Shown: piece by piece, positions 9,885 to 19,781 of the stretch | How the letters are laid out: every line of letters begins with the position of its first letter | Position numbering within the stretch: position 1 is the first letter of the stretch | Assembly: GCF_000024265.1 (NCBI RefSeq) | Contig: NC_013204.1 | Location: 752,501 to 816,500, forward strand | Length of the DNA stretch: 64,000 bases | DNA from: Eggerthella lenta DSM 2243 | GTDB taxonomy: Bacteria > Actinomycetota > Coriobacteriia > Coriobacteriales > Eggerthellaceae | Direction of reading: 5' to 3' | Translations under genes and position numbers: made by a program | The notes under the pieces: model-generated | What the model was told of the DNA's origin: nothing | Seen by the model: only the letters and a program-made list of their open reading frames with translations | Database searches by the model: none

Positions 9885-11366
9885 ATGGAAAAGGGGAGGG
9901 CCGATACCGAAGGAGGCTCCACGCTGTTCGTCCGCCCGACGGTGCTGGACGCAGGAATCGGGGTGCTGTACTTCTTCACGTCGCATATGGTCATCCGGGC
10001 GATGTACTCGATCGGGGTTGATCGCACGTCGACGGAGCTGTCCGTGTTCTTCCTCGTGGTCATCGCATCGGTCATCGCGGCGCATCTGCTGTCGAAGCCG
10101 CTGCTGCGGGCGCGCCGGTTCGCGGAATCGGCTTTGGGGATACCGGCGGTCAGCGTGACGGCGGCGTTGGGAGCCACGCTCGCGCTCGTGTCGATGCTGC
10201 CGGTGGTGGGCGTGGGGCTGTTCTATGCGTCGGGCGCCTTGCTGGGGCTTGCGTGCGGGTGGATCATCGTCATCTGGACGTCGACCATCCACGCTTCGCG
10301 GCCCGAGAGCGCCTCGTTCTACCTCGATCCGGCGCTCGTGGTGGCCGTCGTGTGCTATTTTCTGTTCCGCTGCGTCAGCTCGTTCTCGGACACGATCGCG
10401 CAGGGGTTCCTGCTCGCGCTGCCGCTGGTGACCATCGCGTGCATCATCCGCGCCGCCAAGCCCGCCGACGAGGGCGATGCGCCCGCGCTGGGCGAGGGGA
10501 CGCAGGCGCTGCAAGTGCTGGTGGCGGTTGCAGCGGCGTTCGCCATCGGCTGCAGCGTGACCGTGTACTTGGCGGGGCGCGAGAACGACGTGTTGTCGTC
10601 GGGGCTTAACTACATGGTGCTGTTCGAGGTGCTGGCGGTCATCCTCATGGCGTTCTGCTGCTGGCTGATGAGCCGGTTCTCGCAGCAACGGGGCGCGCTG
10701 TCGCCGCGCGGCACCGCGGTGCTTTCGTTTTGCGTGTGCTATCTGCCCCTGTTCTCCATCGGGCTGGTGATGGGCGGGGCGGCCATCCCGTCGAACGCGC
10801 CGGACGCGCTGTGGGAGAGCAACGTGTGGGTGCTGCTCATCGCCATCTTCGCTTACGACATCCGCGATTCGGTGTACGCCATCCGCGGGTTGGCCGTGGG
10901 GCTGATGTTCGAGGCCATGTGCATCGGCCAGCTGATCGCGCGCGTGTCCACGCTGAGCTTCTCATCGTGCGCGCTTGCGGTGGCCGGGGCGCTGACGGCG
11001 CTGTACTTCTTCAGCGTGGGAAGGCAGCTGCTGCGCGGGGTGCCGAAGAGGAAGCAGCCGCGCGAGGAGGAGAGGCGGGCCGAGGAGCCGCGGGCGCGCG
11101 CCGAGGCGGAGACGGAAGACGAGGCGATGCCGTCCGAGATGCTGGCGTACTGCCGCAAGCTCGCGCTGGAGAACGGCTTGACGCCGCGGGAGGCCGAGAT
11201 ACTCGGGCTCATCGCCATGGGGCGCAGCGCGAAGTACATCGCCGAGGAGTTGACGATCTCGCACAACACGACGCGCACCCATATCAAGCACGTGTACGAG
11301 AAGCTGAACATCCACTCGAAGCAGGAGCTGCTCGACCTCGTGCTGTTCGGGTCGGGATTGATATGA
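9885..11366 (+). CDS. LuxR-family regulator with N-terminal multi-spanning membrane domain
   Basis: A 493-residue one-component regulator. The first ~370 residues form about 10-12 hydrophobic segments (for example LALVSMLPVVGVGLFYASGA), presumably sensing a compound at the membrane. A charged Arg/Glu-rich linker (about residues 385-425) joins a C-terminal LuxR/GerE helix-turn-helix: LTPREAEILGLIAMGRSAK, then ISHNTTRTHIKHVYEKLNIH. ATG 9885 was chosen because GAAGGGG precedes it and the protein then begins with a cytoplasmic tail before the first helix; the frame is open further upstream without a good site. It is divergent from the flavoprotein gene across 239 bases; such pairs recur in this window. 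It probably activates that gene in response to its substrate (inference). Confidence 0.85.
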   Translation: MEKGRADTEGGSTLFVRPTVLDAGIGVLYFFTSHMVIRAMYSIGVDRTSTELSVFFLVVIASVIAAHLLSKPLLRARRFAESALGIPAVSVTAALGATLALVSMLPVVGVGLFYASGALLGLACGWIIVIWTSTIHASRPESASFYLDPALVVAVVCYFLFRCVSSFSDTIAQGFLLALPLVTIACIIRAAKPADEGDAPALGEGTQALQVLVAVAAAFAIGCSVTVYLAGRENDVLSSGLNYMVLFEVLAVILMAFCCWLMSRFSQQRGALSPRGTAVLSFCVCYLPLFSIGLVMGGAAIPSNAPDALWESNVWVLLIAIFAYDIRDSVYAIRGLAVGLMFEAMCIGQLIARVSTLSFSSCALAVAGALTALYFFSVGRQLLRGVPKRKQPREEERRAEEPRARAEAETEDEAMPSEMLAYCRKLALENGLTPREAEILGLIAMGRSAKYIAEELTISHNTTRTHIKHVYEKLNIHSKQELLDLVLFGSGLI

Positions 11367-11500
11367 GGCGCGCCCGCGCCGCCGGGGCGGGCGGCGTGTT
11401 CGCGAGGGGCGGGATAGGCAAACGTCTTAAAAGGCGGCTGCCCCTATTTACGGCATTGATCGGTGTCGCGTGGGGCGCCGGTGGCGTTTGAGTGCTCGGT

Positions 11501-11515
11501 CATGTATACTACATG
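11501..11515 (+). promoter_or_regulatory. Palindromic operator over the toxin-antitoxin promoter
   Basis: CATGTA-TAC-TACATG is a perfect 6-bp inverted repeat containing the probable -10 TATACT (11505-11510). It lies 29 bases before the antitoxin start. Such palindromes are typical autoregulation sites of ribbon-helix-helix antitoxins. Confidence 0.6.
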
Positions 11516-11544
11516 CATATCGCAGTTTCATGAAAGGAGCCCTC

Positions 11545-11937
11545 ATGCCGGCGTTGCAGGTGCGAGATTTTCCCGACGATTTGTACGAGCAGTTGAAGGC
11601 GTATGCGGCCAGCCAGCATCGCAGCATCGCGCAGCAGACCATCGTGGCGGTGGAGCAGATGCTGGAGGCCGCCGACGCGCAGCATTATTGGGACGGGCAT
11701 GACCTGCACCGCCTGGAGCGGCGCCCGCGTTACTTCGACTTCGACACCGAGGCGAAGCGAGCCGTGCGCATCGAGAAGCGCAAGGAGCTGTTCGCGGAGA
11801 TCGACAAGCTGCCGAAATTTGACGTTCCGGATGATTTTCCGGACACGGTGGAACTCATACGCCAGGGTCGCGAGGAGCGGGATGCGATTATCGACGCGAT
11901 GATTGCTGCCGAGAAGCAGAAGGCGGTCGAAGCATGA
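11545..11937 (+). CDS. Ribbon-helix-helix antitoxin (FitA/VapB type)
   Basis: A 130-residue protein directly upstream of a PIN-domain toxin. The N-terminus PALQVRDFPDDLYEQLKAYA followed by HRSIAQQTIVAVEQML is a typical Arc/MetJ-type ribbon-helix-helix for DNA binding. The charged C-terminal half (EKRKELFAEIDKLPKFDVP and beyond) would wrap the toxin. It is longer than usual for a VapB/FitA antitoxin (about 75-90 residues), with an extra Glu/Asp/Arg-rich helix. ATG 11545 has GAAAGGAG seven bases upstream; ATG 11530 is in frame but has no site. Its stop overlaps the toxin start by four bases (ATGA), indicating translational coupling. Autoregulation through the palindrome at 11501-11515 is likely. 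Confidence 0.85.
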   Translation: MPALQVRDFPDDLYEQLKAYAASQHRSIAQQTIVAVEQMLEAADAQHYWDGHDLHRLERRPRYFDFDTEAKRAVRIEKRKELFAEIDKLPKFDVPDDFPDTVELIRQGREERDAIIDAMIAAEKQKAVEA

Positions 11938-12347
11938 TAGTCCTTGATTGTTCTGCGGCGGTTGACATGGTAAGGGAGACCGAAGCCGGTCGAGCTCTGA
12001 GGCAATTGATGCTTGAAGGAGAAGAGGTAATCAGCTCTCAGCTCTTTCTCATTGAGGTGTCGAATGCTTTTTGGAAATACCATAAAGCGGGTCTTCTTGA
12101 TGAGAAAACGGTATGCGCCAACATCGAGAAAGCGATCGCTCTCGTAGACGAGTTCTGTGATCTTGATAAAACCCAGTGCTGCGAGGCCACGAAAGAAGCG
12201 ATGCGCTTGCGCCATCCCGTTTACGACATGCTGTACTTCGTGCTCGCGCGGCGCAATGCGGCCACGTTGTTCACGCTGGATCGCAAGCTGCAGCAGCTGT
12301 GCTTGGACAACGGGGTGGACTGTGTGCTGACCGATACGAACTTCTAG
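11934..12347 (+). CDS. PIN-domain ribonuclease toxin (VapC family)
   Basis: A 137-residue PIN-fold nuclease, the toxin of a type II toxin-antitoxin pair. The acidic metal-binding residues are all in place: Asp5 (IVLDCSAAVD), Glu41 (EVSNAFWK), Asp98 (HPVYDMLYFVLAR) and Asp116 (TLDRKL), so it should be active. Length is normal for VapC. It probably cleaves tRNA or rRNA when freed from the antitoxin; the exact target cannot be read from the sequence. The start overlaps the antitoxin stop. Its 5' half (11940-12200) is noticeably lower in GC than its surroundings, which suggests acquisition by transfer. It sits between a LuxR gene and aspS. Confidence 0.88.
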   Translation: MIVLDCSAAVDMVRETEAGRALRQLMLEGEEVISSQLFLIEVSNAFWKYHKAGLLDEKTVCANIEKAIALVDEFCDLDKTQCCEATKEAMRLRHPVYDMLYFVLARRNAATLFTLDRKLQQLCLDNGVDCVLTDTNF

Positions 12348-12501
12348 CGGGTCGTTCGCGCGCATTTTGCATGAAACCGGATACCTGTTTCGACCCGCGC
12401 GCCTTCGATACTGTACAATGGCTAAGTTTGAGTAACGTTTGCCGCGTCACGGAGGGGCGGCGAATGCAGATAGCAGTGCTGAGGAGCAAGGAACCAACGT
12501 T

Positions 12502-14280
<1,779 letters not shown>

Positions 14281-14304
14281 GGAAGCGAGCGAAAGAACGC
14301 ATCG

Positions 14305-14336
14305 AGGGGCCCGTTGATCTCAACGGGCCCCTGTTC
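14305..14336 (+). terminator. Intrinsic terminator of aspS
   Basis: aggggcccgttg-atct-caacgggcccct followed by gttct. The stem is perfect over 12 bp. It may also serve the convergent radical SAM gene. Confidence 0.85.
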
Positions 14337-14365
14337 TATCCGAATGCGTTGTCGTCTGCGCCGGA

Positions 14366-15826
14366 CTACGCCGCTGGTTCGCCGGTCTGGGCCTTGTCTT
14401 CCAAAGGCTTGCGCTGCCGGTTCAGGCGATCGAACTTGTTCTTATCGGTTTCGGCCATGCCTTGGCCGGGATCGTGACGTTTATCGAACAGCGGATCGGC
14501 GGGGTCGGTCCAGATGCGCTCGGCCACAGGTTCCCATTCCTCGATGGAACGCGTGCACTTGGCGCACAGGTCGCGCGCGCTTTCCTTCGCCTGCAGGTCG
14601 GTGGAGTGGGCGCCGGCGGTTTCCACCATGTCCGCCAGCACGTCCCGGTTCTCCAAGATGGGGCAGGGACGCAGCAAGTTGTCGTTGAACGGCTGCCGCT
14701 CGTAGTACTGCATGAAGATCGGAGATTTCAGGGCATCGAGCAACGTCGTCTCGCGTATGTTCGCGTTGGCGTAGTGCGCGAACACGCACGGCTCCACGTC
14801 GCCGGCGGCGTTGATATGCAGATAGCGTCGTCCGCCGGCGATGCATCCGCCCACGAACTCGCCATCGTTTTGGAAGTCGAGGGTGAACAGCGGTTTCTTG
14901 CTGCGCATCTCGCGGACGAAGCGGTAGAGGCGTTCGCGCTGGTCGGCTTGCACCATGAGTTCGACGGGCGCGTCCACGCCTACGGGCATGTAGGTGAATA
15001 TCCAGGCGAATAGGACGCCCTGGCCGATCATCCAGTCGAAGAACTCCTCGGAGGCGATGGAATCGGCGTTGGCTGACGTGTAGCAGCACGAGACGCCGAA
15101 GGGGAGCCCGTGCTGTTTGAGCAGGCGCATTGCCCGGACGACCTTTTGGTACGTGCCCTCGCCGCGGCGTCCATCGGTTGCTTCCTCGAAGCCTTCCACG
15201 CTGATGGCGGGGATGAAGTTCTTCACGCGCAGCAAATCTTGGCAAAACTCTTCGTCTATGAGCGTCGCGTTGGTGAACGAGAGGAACGAGCAGTCGGAAT
15301 GCGCTTCGCAGAGCGCGATGAGATCCCGCTTGCGCACGAGCGGCTCGCCGCCGGTGTAGATGTACACGTAGGTGCCGAGCTCGGTGCCTTGGCGGATAAT
15401 GGAGTCCAGTTCGTCGTAGGAGAGGTTTTCCTGGTGACCGTACTCGGCGGCCCAACAACCGGTGCAGTGCAAGTTGCAGGCGCTCGTAGGATCCATGAGG
15501 ATGGCCCAGGGCACGTTGCAGCGGTGCTTCTCGCGCATGGTCTCCTGCTTTGGCCATGCCATGAGGTTGCCGTCAACGAGGAACGTCTTGATGAAGTCGT
15601 TGCGCATCACGGGATTCAGCTCGAGCAAGCGCGTGATGAGCTGGTACCAATTGCTCTGCTGGTCGATAGCGTTGCGGAAGGCGGTCCTCTGACTGGGGAA
15701 CAAGTCGGCAGGTGCTACCTTGTCCAGCATATCCATGATCTTGGTGGCGTTGCGCTCGGGGTCTTCCAAGAGATAATCGAGCGTCTTCTCGAAGGCCGCG
15801 TGCTTGATCTGATCGGTTGCCTTCAT
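14366..15826 (-). CDS. Radical SAM protein with SPASM-like C-terminal cysteines
   Basis: A cytoplasmic 486-residue radical SAM enzyme. The [4Fe-4S]/SAM motif CNLHCTGC (Cys117, 121, 124) is followed by a GGEPL motif (YIYTGGEPLVRK). The C-terminal half has further cysteines (GGCIAGGRR, VEPCVFAHY, LRPCPIL, LCAKCTRS) that probably bind one or two auxiliary clusters, as in SPASM/twitch enzymes. About 100 helical residues precede the radical SAM core. The substrate is unknown; no peptide precursor or obvious partner is adjacent. The start at 15826 has GAGGAGG eight bases upstream. The gene is convergent with aspS. The highly charged end (HDPGQGMAETDKNKFDRLNR) resembles that of uncharacterised radical SAM proteins of gut anaerobes. 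Confidence 0.88.
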   Translation of the reverse strand: MKATDQIKHAAFEKTLDYLLEDPERNATKIMDMLDKVAPADLFPSQRTAFRNAIDQQSNWYQLITRLLELNPVMRNDFIKTFLVDGNLMAWPKQETMREKHRCNVPWAILMDPTSACNLHCTGCWAAEYGHQENLSYDELDSIIRQGTELGTYVYIYTGGEPLVRKRDLIALCEAHSDCSFLSFTNATLIDEEFCQDLLRVKNFIPAISVEGFEEATDGRRGEGTYQKVVRAMRLLKQHGLPFGVSCCYTSANADSIASEEFFDWMIGQGVLFAWIFTYMPVGVDAPVELMVQADQRERLYRFVREMRSKKPLFTLDFQNDGEFVGGCIAGGRRYLHINAAGDVEPCVFAHYANANIRETTLLDALKSPIFMQYYERQPFNDNLLRPCPILENRDVLADMVETAGAHSTDLQAKESARDLCAKCTRSIEEWEPVAERIWTDPADPLFDKRHDPGQGMAETDKNKFDRLNRQRKPLEDKAQTGEPAA

Positions 15827-16094
15827 CGCTTCCTCCTCTAATGCATTGATTGTTCCACGAATGCCGAATAATCATCTTACGTAGATTCCGGTAACGAAAT
15901 GAAGAAGGGCGATCGCCAAGTTGGAAACGAATGGATCTATCTGGGTGTTCTGCAGAGGATCGGGTTCGATCAACTTAGCTGGAAAGACGACGGCTTGCGA
16001 CGGCGCGGCACCGCAAGGCAAAGGATTCCTGCGGTCTCGACGGCGAACGCGATGGTCGAGACTGTGTGCTTTTGGTTGCTTCAGAGGGTTGGGG
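15827..16094. other. Intergenic stretch without recognised gene
   Basis: It holds the upstream region of the radical SAM gene (-) and of the SRP RNA gene (+). Open frames across it have no ribosome-binding site, run into the SRP RNA and have no domain, so they are not called. A cloverleaf was looked for and not found. Confidence 0.6.
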
Positions 16095-16124
16095 TTCGAC
16101 CGGATTTTGCGCTTCCTTTATACT
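16095..16124 (+). promoter_or_regulatory. Putative promoter of the SRP RNA gene
   Basis: TATACT at 16119-16124 with a weak -35 TTCGAC at 16095-16100 (18-bp spacing) lies 20 bases before the RNA's terminal helix. Confidence 0.5.
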
Positions 16125-16143
16125 GGAGCGGTTGTTGTTTTGA

Positions 16144-16248
16144 GTATCTCGAATGGGCCGGGGCGGCGCCATGTTCCGAACCTGGTCAGGTCCGGGAGGA
16201 AGCAGCCATAAGGGACCGCTGGCGAGCGCCCCTGCCTATTCGAGATAC
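16144..16248 (+). ncRNA. ffs: Signal recognition particle RNA, small bacterial type (4.5S)
   Basis: The conserved SRP domain IV is readable: gttccgaacctggtcaggtc followed by cgggaggaagcagcc. It sits in a long hairpin closed by gtatctcgaat (16144-16154) and attcgagatac (16238-16248). It directs the SRP protein Ffh to ribosomes making membrane proteins. The short form without an Alu domain fits actinobacteria. The closing helix runs straight into seven T residues, so the base of the RNA doubles as its own terminator. The position upstream of dnaX-ybaB-recR matches the order known in Bacillus, with a DedA gene inserted between. Confidence 0.93.
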
Positions 16249-16254
16249 TTTTTT
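16238..16254 (+). terminator. Terminator of SRP RNA (T run after closing helix)
   Basis: A run of seven T (16248-16254) directly follows the 3' arm of the long terminal helix of the SRP RNA. Confidence 0.8.
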
Positions 16255-16281
16255 GTATCGGGCTGTGACCGCGAGGACGAC

Positions 16282-17121
16282 ATGGACATCATCAATTTCT
16301 TCGTCAACCTGCTCTCGGATCCGCGGGGGGCTATCGCGGGCTGGATCATCGCGCTGGGGCCGCTGTGGGTGTACTCGCCGCTGTTTCTCATCGTGTTCGT
16401 GGAGACGGGTCTTGTGTTCTTCCCGTTTTTGCCGGGCGATTCGCTGTTGTTCGCGGCGGGCGTGTTCTCTGCCGACGGTGGAGGGTTGAACGTCTGGGCT
16501 ACGCTCATCGTGTTCTACGTTGCCGCTATCTTGGGCAACACGTCGAATTACTGGATCGCGCGGTTCTTCGGCGCGCGCATCATCGATTCCGGCAAAGTGA
16601 AAGCGCTCACGCCTGAACGCATGAGCAAGCTCGACCATTTCTTTGCCAAATACGGCGGGCTCACCATCGTCATCACGCGCTTCATGCCGTTCTTCCGCAC
16701 GTTCGCCCCGTTCATTGCGGGTACCGGCCATATGAACTTCGGCAAGTTCACGCTGTTCAACTGCATCGGCGGCATAGCCTGGGTCAGCCTGTTCGTTTTG
16801 GTGGGATACTTCTTCGGCGGTATTCCGCTCGTGCAGGATCACTTCGAGGTCATCGTGCTGGGCATTGTCGCCGTGTCGGTGGCTCCGGCTATCATCGGCG
16901 CCGTCAAGGCCGCTATGAGCTCGCGCAAGAAGAAGACGGCTGACGGACGCACGCAGGCCCAAGCCGGGATCGATGCCGAATTGGTCGAGGAGCTCGAGCT
17001 GCGCGGCGCTCATGCGGCAGTCGAAGAAGGGCTCTCCGGCAAGCATGCGGCCCCTGTCGCGAAGGCGGTTCAGGAGATGCCGCACGGCGCTCATGCGAAG
17101 GCGGAGTCCGAAACGGAGTAG
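16282..17121 (+). CDS. DedA-family membrane protein
   Basis: A 279-residue integral membrane protein of the DedA/SNARE-associated family. Family hallmarks are FVETGLVFFPFLPGDSLLF near the N-terminus, GNTSNYWIARFFG, and FMPFFRTFAPFIAGTGHM with the key Arg/Pro residues. Recent work on the family assigns lipid flipping and envelope homeostasis roles; the specific substrate here is unknown. About five hydrophobic segments are followed by an extra ~60-residue charged, Ala/His-rich cytoplasmic tail not typical for DedA. ATG 16282 follows GCGAGGAC; the open frame upstream is part of the SRP RNA gene. It lies 20 bases before dnaX, so the two are probably co-transcribed. Confidence 0.9.
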   Translation: MDIINFFVNLLSDPRGAIAGWIIALGPLWVYSPLFLIVFVETGLVFFPFLPGDSLLFAAGVFSADGGGLNVWATLIVFYVAAILGNTSNYWIARFFGARIIDSGKVKALTPERMSKLDHFFAKYGGLTIVITRFMPFFRTFAPFIAGTGHMNFGKFTLFNCIGGIAWVSLFVLVGYFFGGIPLVQDHFEVIVLGIVAVSVAPAIIGAVKAAMSSRKKKTADGRTQAQAGIDAELVEELELRGAHAAVEEGLSGKHAAPVAKAVQEMPHGAHAKAESETE

Positions 17122-17141
17122 CAGGGAAGAGGGCGTACGCG

Positions 17142-19349
17142 ATGGCAGAGGCACTTTACCGTAAATACCGGCCGCAGATCTTCGAAGACGTCGTCGGTCA
17201 GGAGCATATAGAGCGCACGATCAAAAACGCGATCGAACAGGACAAGGTGAGCCACGCCTACCTGTTCACGGGTCCGCGCGGCACCGGCAAGACCACCACG
17301 GCTCGTCTGCTGGCGAAAGCCTTGCTGTGCGAATGCGGCCCTACCCCCGAGCCTGACGGCACGTGCGATGACTGCGTGATGATTGCGAACGGCGAACATC
17401 CGGACGTCTACGAGCTGGACGCCGCGTCGCGTACGGGCGTGGAGAACGTGCGTGAGGAGATCATCGGTCGCGTCCAGTTCGCTCCTACGCGCGGGCGCTA
17501 TAAGATCTATATCATCGACGAGGTTCACATGCTTTCGACGGCGGCGTTCAACGCGCTGTTGAAGACGCTCGAGGAGCCGCCGAGCCACGTGGTGTTCATC
17601 CTGGCCACCACCGATCCGCAGAAGGTGCCCGAGACCATCCATTCGCGTTGCCAGCGGTTCGACTTCCGCCGCATCTCGGCCGAGTCCATCGTGTCGCGCC
17701 TGGGTGCCATTTGCGTGTCCGAGGACGTGGAGTTCGAGGGCGAGGCGCTCGATCTGATCGCCCATCGCGCCGAAGGCGGCATGCGCAACGCGCTGACGTC
17801 GCTCGAGCAGCTGATCGCGTTCGGCGAGGGCAAGGTGACGATGGAGGTGGCCGAGAGGCTATTGGGCTCCATCGACACGAACGACCTGGCCGAGATCGTG
17901 CGCGCAATCGGTACGCGCGACGTGGCCTCGTGCTTCCGCTGGACGGCGGAGTACGTGGAAACGGGTGCGGATCTGGCGCAGTTCGTGCGCGATTTGGCCG
18001 AGCATATGCGCAACATGTACGTGCTGTCGCTGGCGGGCGCCGACGTGGCGCTTGAGGTGAGCGAAACCGTGCGGCGCGAGCTTGCGAGCGAGCTGCCGCT
18101 GTTCGGCCCTGACCGCCTGGCGCGCCTGCTGGGCGTGCTGGGCGACCTGTCGGCCGAGTTGAAGACGTCGACGAACCCGCGTCTGTCGTTCGAGATCGCG
18201 CTCACGCGCATGGTGCGGCCCGATTCCGACTTGACGCTGGAGGCTCTTGCCGAGCGCATCGAGGCGCTGGAGAGCGGGCACTCCGCGGTTGCGCACGTGA
18301 TCGGGGGAGGGGCTGCTGCGGTTGCCGCCCCTCAGGTTGCGGCGGCTTCGGCTCCCCAGGTTTCGGTTGCGCCCGCGCCGGCTTCTCCGCCTGCATCCCC
18401 TGCGACCCAGGGGGCGCCGATGCCCGCCTCCCAGCCTTCCGCGGCTCCCGCTTCCGCTCCTGGTCCCGATCGCGCATCGTCGGCCGAACGCGCTGGGGCG
18501 GTGCCTGCCGCGCCGGTGCAACCCGTCGCTGCTCCGCAGGTTGCGGCGCCGTCGCGCGAGGCGGGCGGCGTCCCGCCGCAAGGGGCGGAGGGCGTTTCGG
18601 CTCCTCGACCCGCATCGCCCGTGACGCAATCTCAGGCTCCGTCCGCCGCGGCCCCCTCCGACCAGCTCAAGGCCAGCCTGCAGAATCCGGCCGCCTTGCA
18701 GCGCGTGTGGCAGGCGGTGCTGGCGACGCTCAAGAAGAACAAGGCTGCTTACGGCGTGCTGTTCCTCAACACGAAAGCGGTGTACGACGCGGGCAAGGAC
18801 ACGTTGATCATCGAGTTCCCGGCCGAGAACTCGTTCGCCTTCAAGGCGGTGCAGAAGCCCGACGTGCAGGAAGCGGTGTCGGTCGCGCTCAACCAGGCGT
18901 GCGGCGAGTCGTTGCACTTCGCGTACGCGCAGGGCGGCGCGGTTGCCACGGCGGCGGCTCCGGCCGCGCGTCCTGCCCCGTCGCCGACGCCGCGTCCGAC
19001 GCCTGCTCCGGCCCAGCGCCCGCAGCAGCCTCAGCAGACGGCTCCGGCGGTTTCTGCTCCCGCGCCGCGCCCGAAGCCCGTGCCGGACTACGACATACCT
19101 CCGTACGAGGACGAGGTGGTTCCGTACGACGACGGTTACGTCTCGTCCGCGCCGACGCCCGCGCCTGCTCCGGATCCAGCTTCGGCGCCGACGCCTGCTG
19201 CCGTCCCGGCTCCCGCGGCTCCGGCTCCGGTGGATGCTCGCACGTCGGCGACGCCCGAGCCTGCGGTGCAGCAATCGCCCGAAGAGCTGCAGGCCATTCT
19301 GGCCGCCGGTTTCGGCGATGGCGTGCGCGTCGAAGAAGTGAGAGAATAG
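17142..19349 (+). CDS. dnaX: DNA polymerase III subunits gamma and tau
   Basis: The clamp-loader ATPase of the replisome, 735 residues. The N-terminal AAA+ module shows Walker A GPRGTGKTT (44-52), a zinc-binding cysteine set in the CECGPTPEPDGTCDDC segment, Walker B IIDEVHML, and the SRC sensor/arginine-finger region (IHSRCQRFDFRRIS). After domain III two long Pro/Ala linkers (about 385-510 and 605-720) bracket a tau-like domain (ALQRVWQAVLATLKKNKAAYG). The low-complexity linkers are longer than in most homologues. No obvious slippery frameshift heptamer was identified, so a separate gamma form is not supported. The start has GGGAAGAGGG upstream. It is part of the conserved dnaX-ybaB-recR group. 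Confidence 0.96.
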   Translation: MAEALYRKYRPQIFEDVVGQEHIERTIKNAIEQDKVSHAYLFTGPRGTGKTTTARLLAKALLCECGPTPEPDGTCDDCVMIANGEHPDVYELDAASRTGVENVREEIIGRVQFAPTRGRYKIYIIDEVHMLSTAAFNALLKTLEEPPSHVVFILATTDPQKVPETIHSRCQRFDFRRISAESIVSRLGAICVSEDVEFEGEALDLIAHRAEGGMRNALTSLEQLIAFGEGKVTMEVAERLLGSIDTNDLAEIVRAIGTRDVASCFRWTAEYVETGADLAQFVRDLAEHMRNMYVLSLAGADVALEVSETVRRELASELPLFGPDRLARLLGVLGDLSAELKTSTNPRLSFEIALTRMVRPDSDLTLEALAERIEALESGHSAVAHVIGGGAAAVAAPQVAAASAPQVSVAPAPASPPASPATQGAPMPASQPSAAPASAPGPDRASSAERAGAVPAAPVQPVAAPQVAAPSREAGGVPPQGAEGVSAPRPASPVTQSQAPSAAAPSDQLKASLQNPAALQRVWQAVLATLKKNKAAYGVLFLNTKAVYDAGKDTLIIEFPAENSFAFKAVQKPDVQEAVSVALNQACGESLHFAYAQGGAVATAAAPAARPAPSPTPRPTPAPAQRPQQPQQTAPAVSAPAPRPKPVPDYDIPPYEDEVVPYDDGYVSSAPTPAPAPDPASAPTPAAVPAPAAPAPVDARTSATPEPAVQQSPEELQAILAAGFGDGVRVEEVRE

Positions 19350-19415
19350 CGCGACAGCTAGTTCGCCGCACGTATGCGGCTTGTTCGAAACGACCATGAC
19401 AGATAGGAGACGACG

Positions 19416-19757
19416 ATGTCGAAACGAGGCGGTTTTCCCGGCGGCGGCGGTAACATGGGCGCCATGATGAAGCAGGCGCAGAAGATGCAGGCCGAGCTTG
19501 CGCGCGCCCAAGAGGAGATCAAGGACATGACGTTCGAGGCCACCGCCGGCGGCGGCATGGTGAAGGTGGTTGCGAACGGCGACATGACCGTGGACAGCAT
19601 CGTCATCGACCCCGAGGCCGTGGATCCCGAGGATGTCGAGATGCTGCAGGACATGGTGGCCGCCGCGGTGAACGAGGCGCTGCGCGGCGTGTCCGAAATC
19701 AGCTCCCAGCGGTTGAACGCCGCGACCGGCGGCTTGAACATTCCGGGCCTTATGTAA
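19416..19757 (+). CDS. ybaB: YbaB/EbfC nucleoid-associated protein
   Basis: A 113-residue DNA-binding protein of the YbaB/EbfC family. It has a Gly-rich start (GGFPGGGGNMGAMMKQAQKMQ), a long N-terminal helix, the beta-strand MTFEATAGGGMVKV typical of the family, and the C-terminal NAATGGLNIPGLM. It forms tweezer-like dimers and binds DNA with little sequence specificity (family knowledge). The start follows AGATAGGAGACGACG. It lies between dnaX and recR, which is its usual place across bacteria. Confidence 0.95.
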   Translation: MSKRGGFPGGGGNMGAMMKQAQKMQAELARAQEEIKDMTFEATAGGGMVKVVANGDMTVDSIVIDPEAVDPEDVEMLQDMVAAAVNEALRGVSEISSQRLNAATGGLNIPGLM

Positions 19758-19781
19758 CCTGGTTCGGATAGAATCGCGATC

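Noticed and set aside
15899-16211. Possible tRNA or small genes before the SRP RNA
   Set aside because: A gttcga-like T-loop string occurs, but no acceptor stem or cloverleaf can be folded, and the small frames run into the SRP RNA without start signals.
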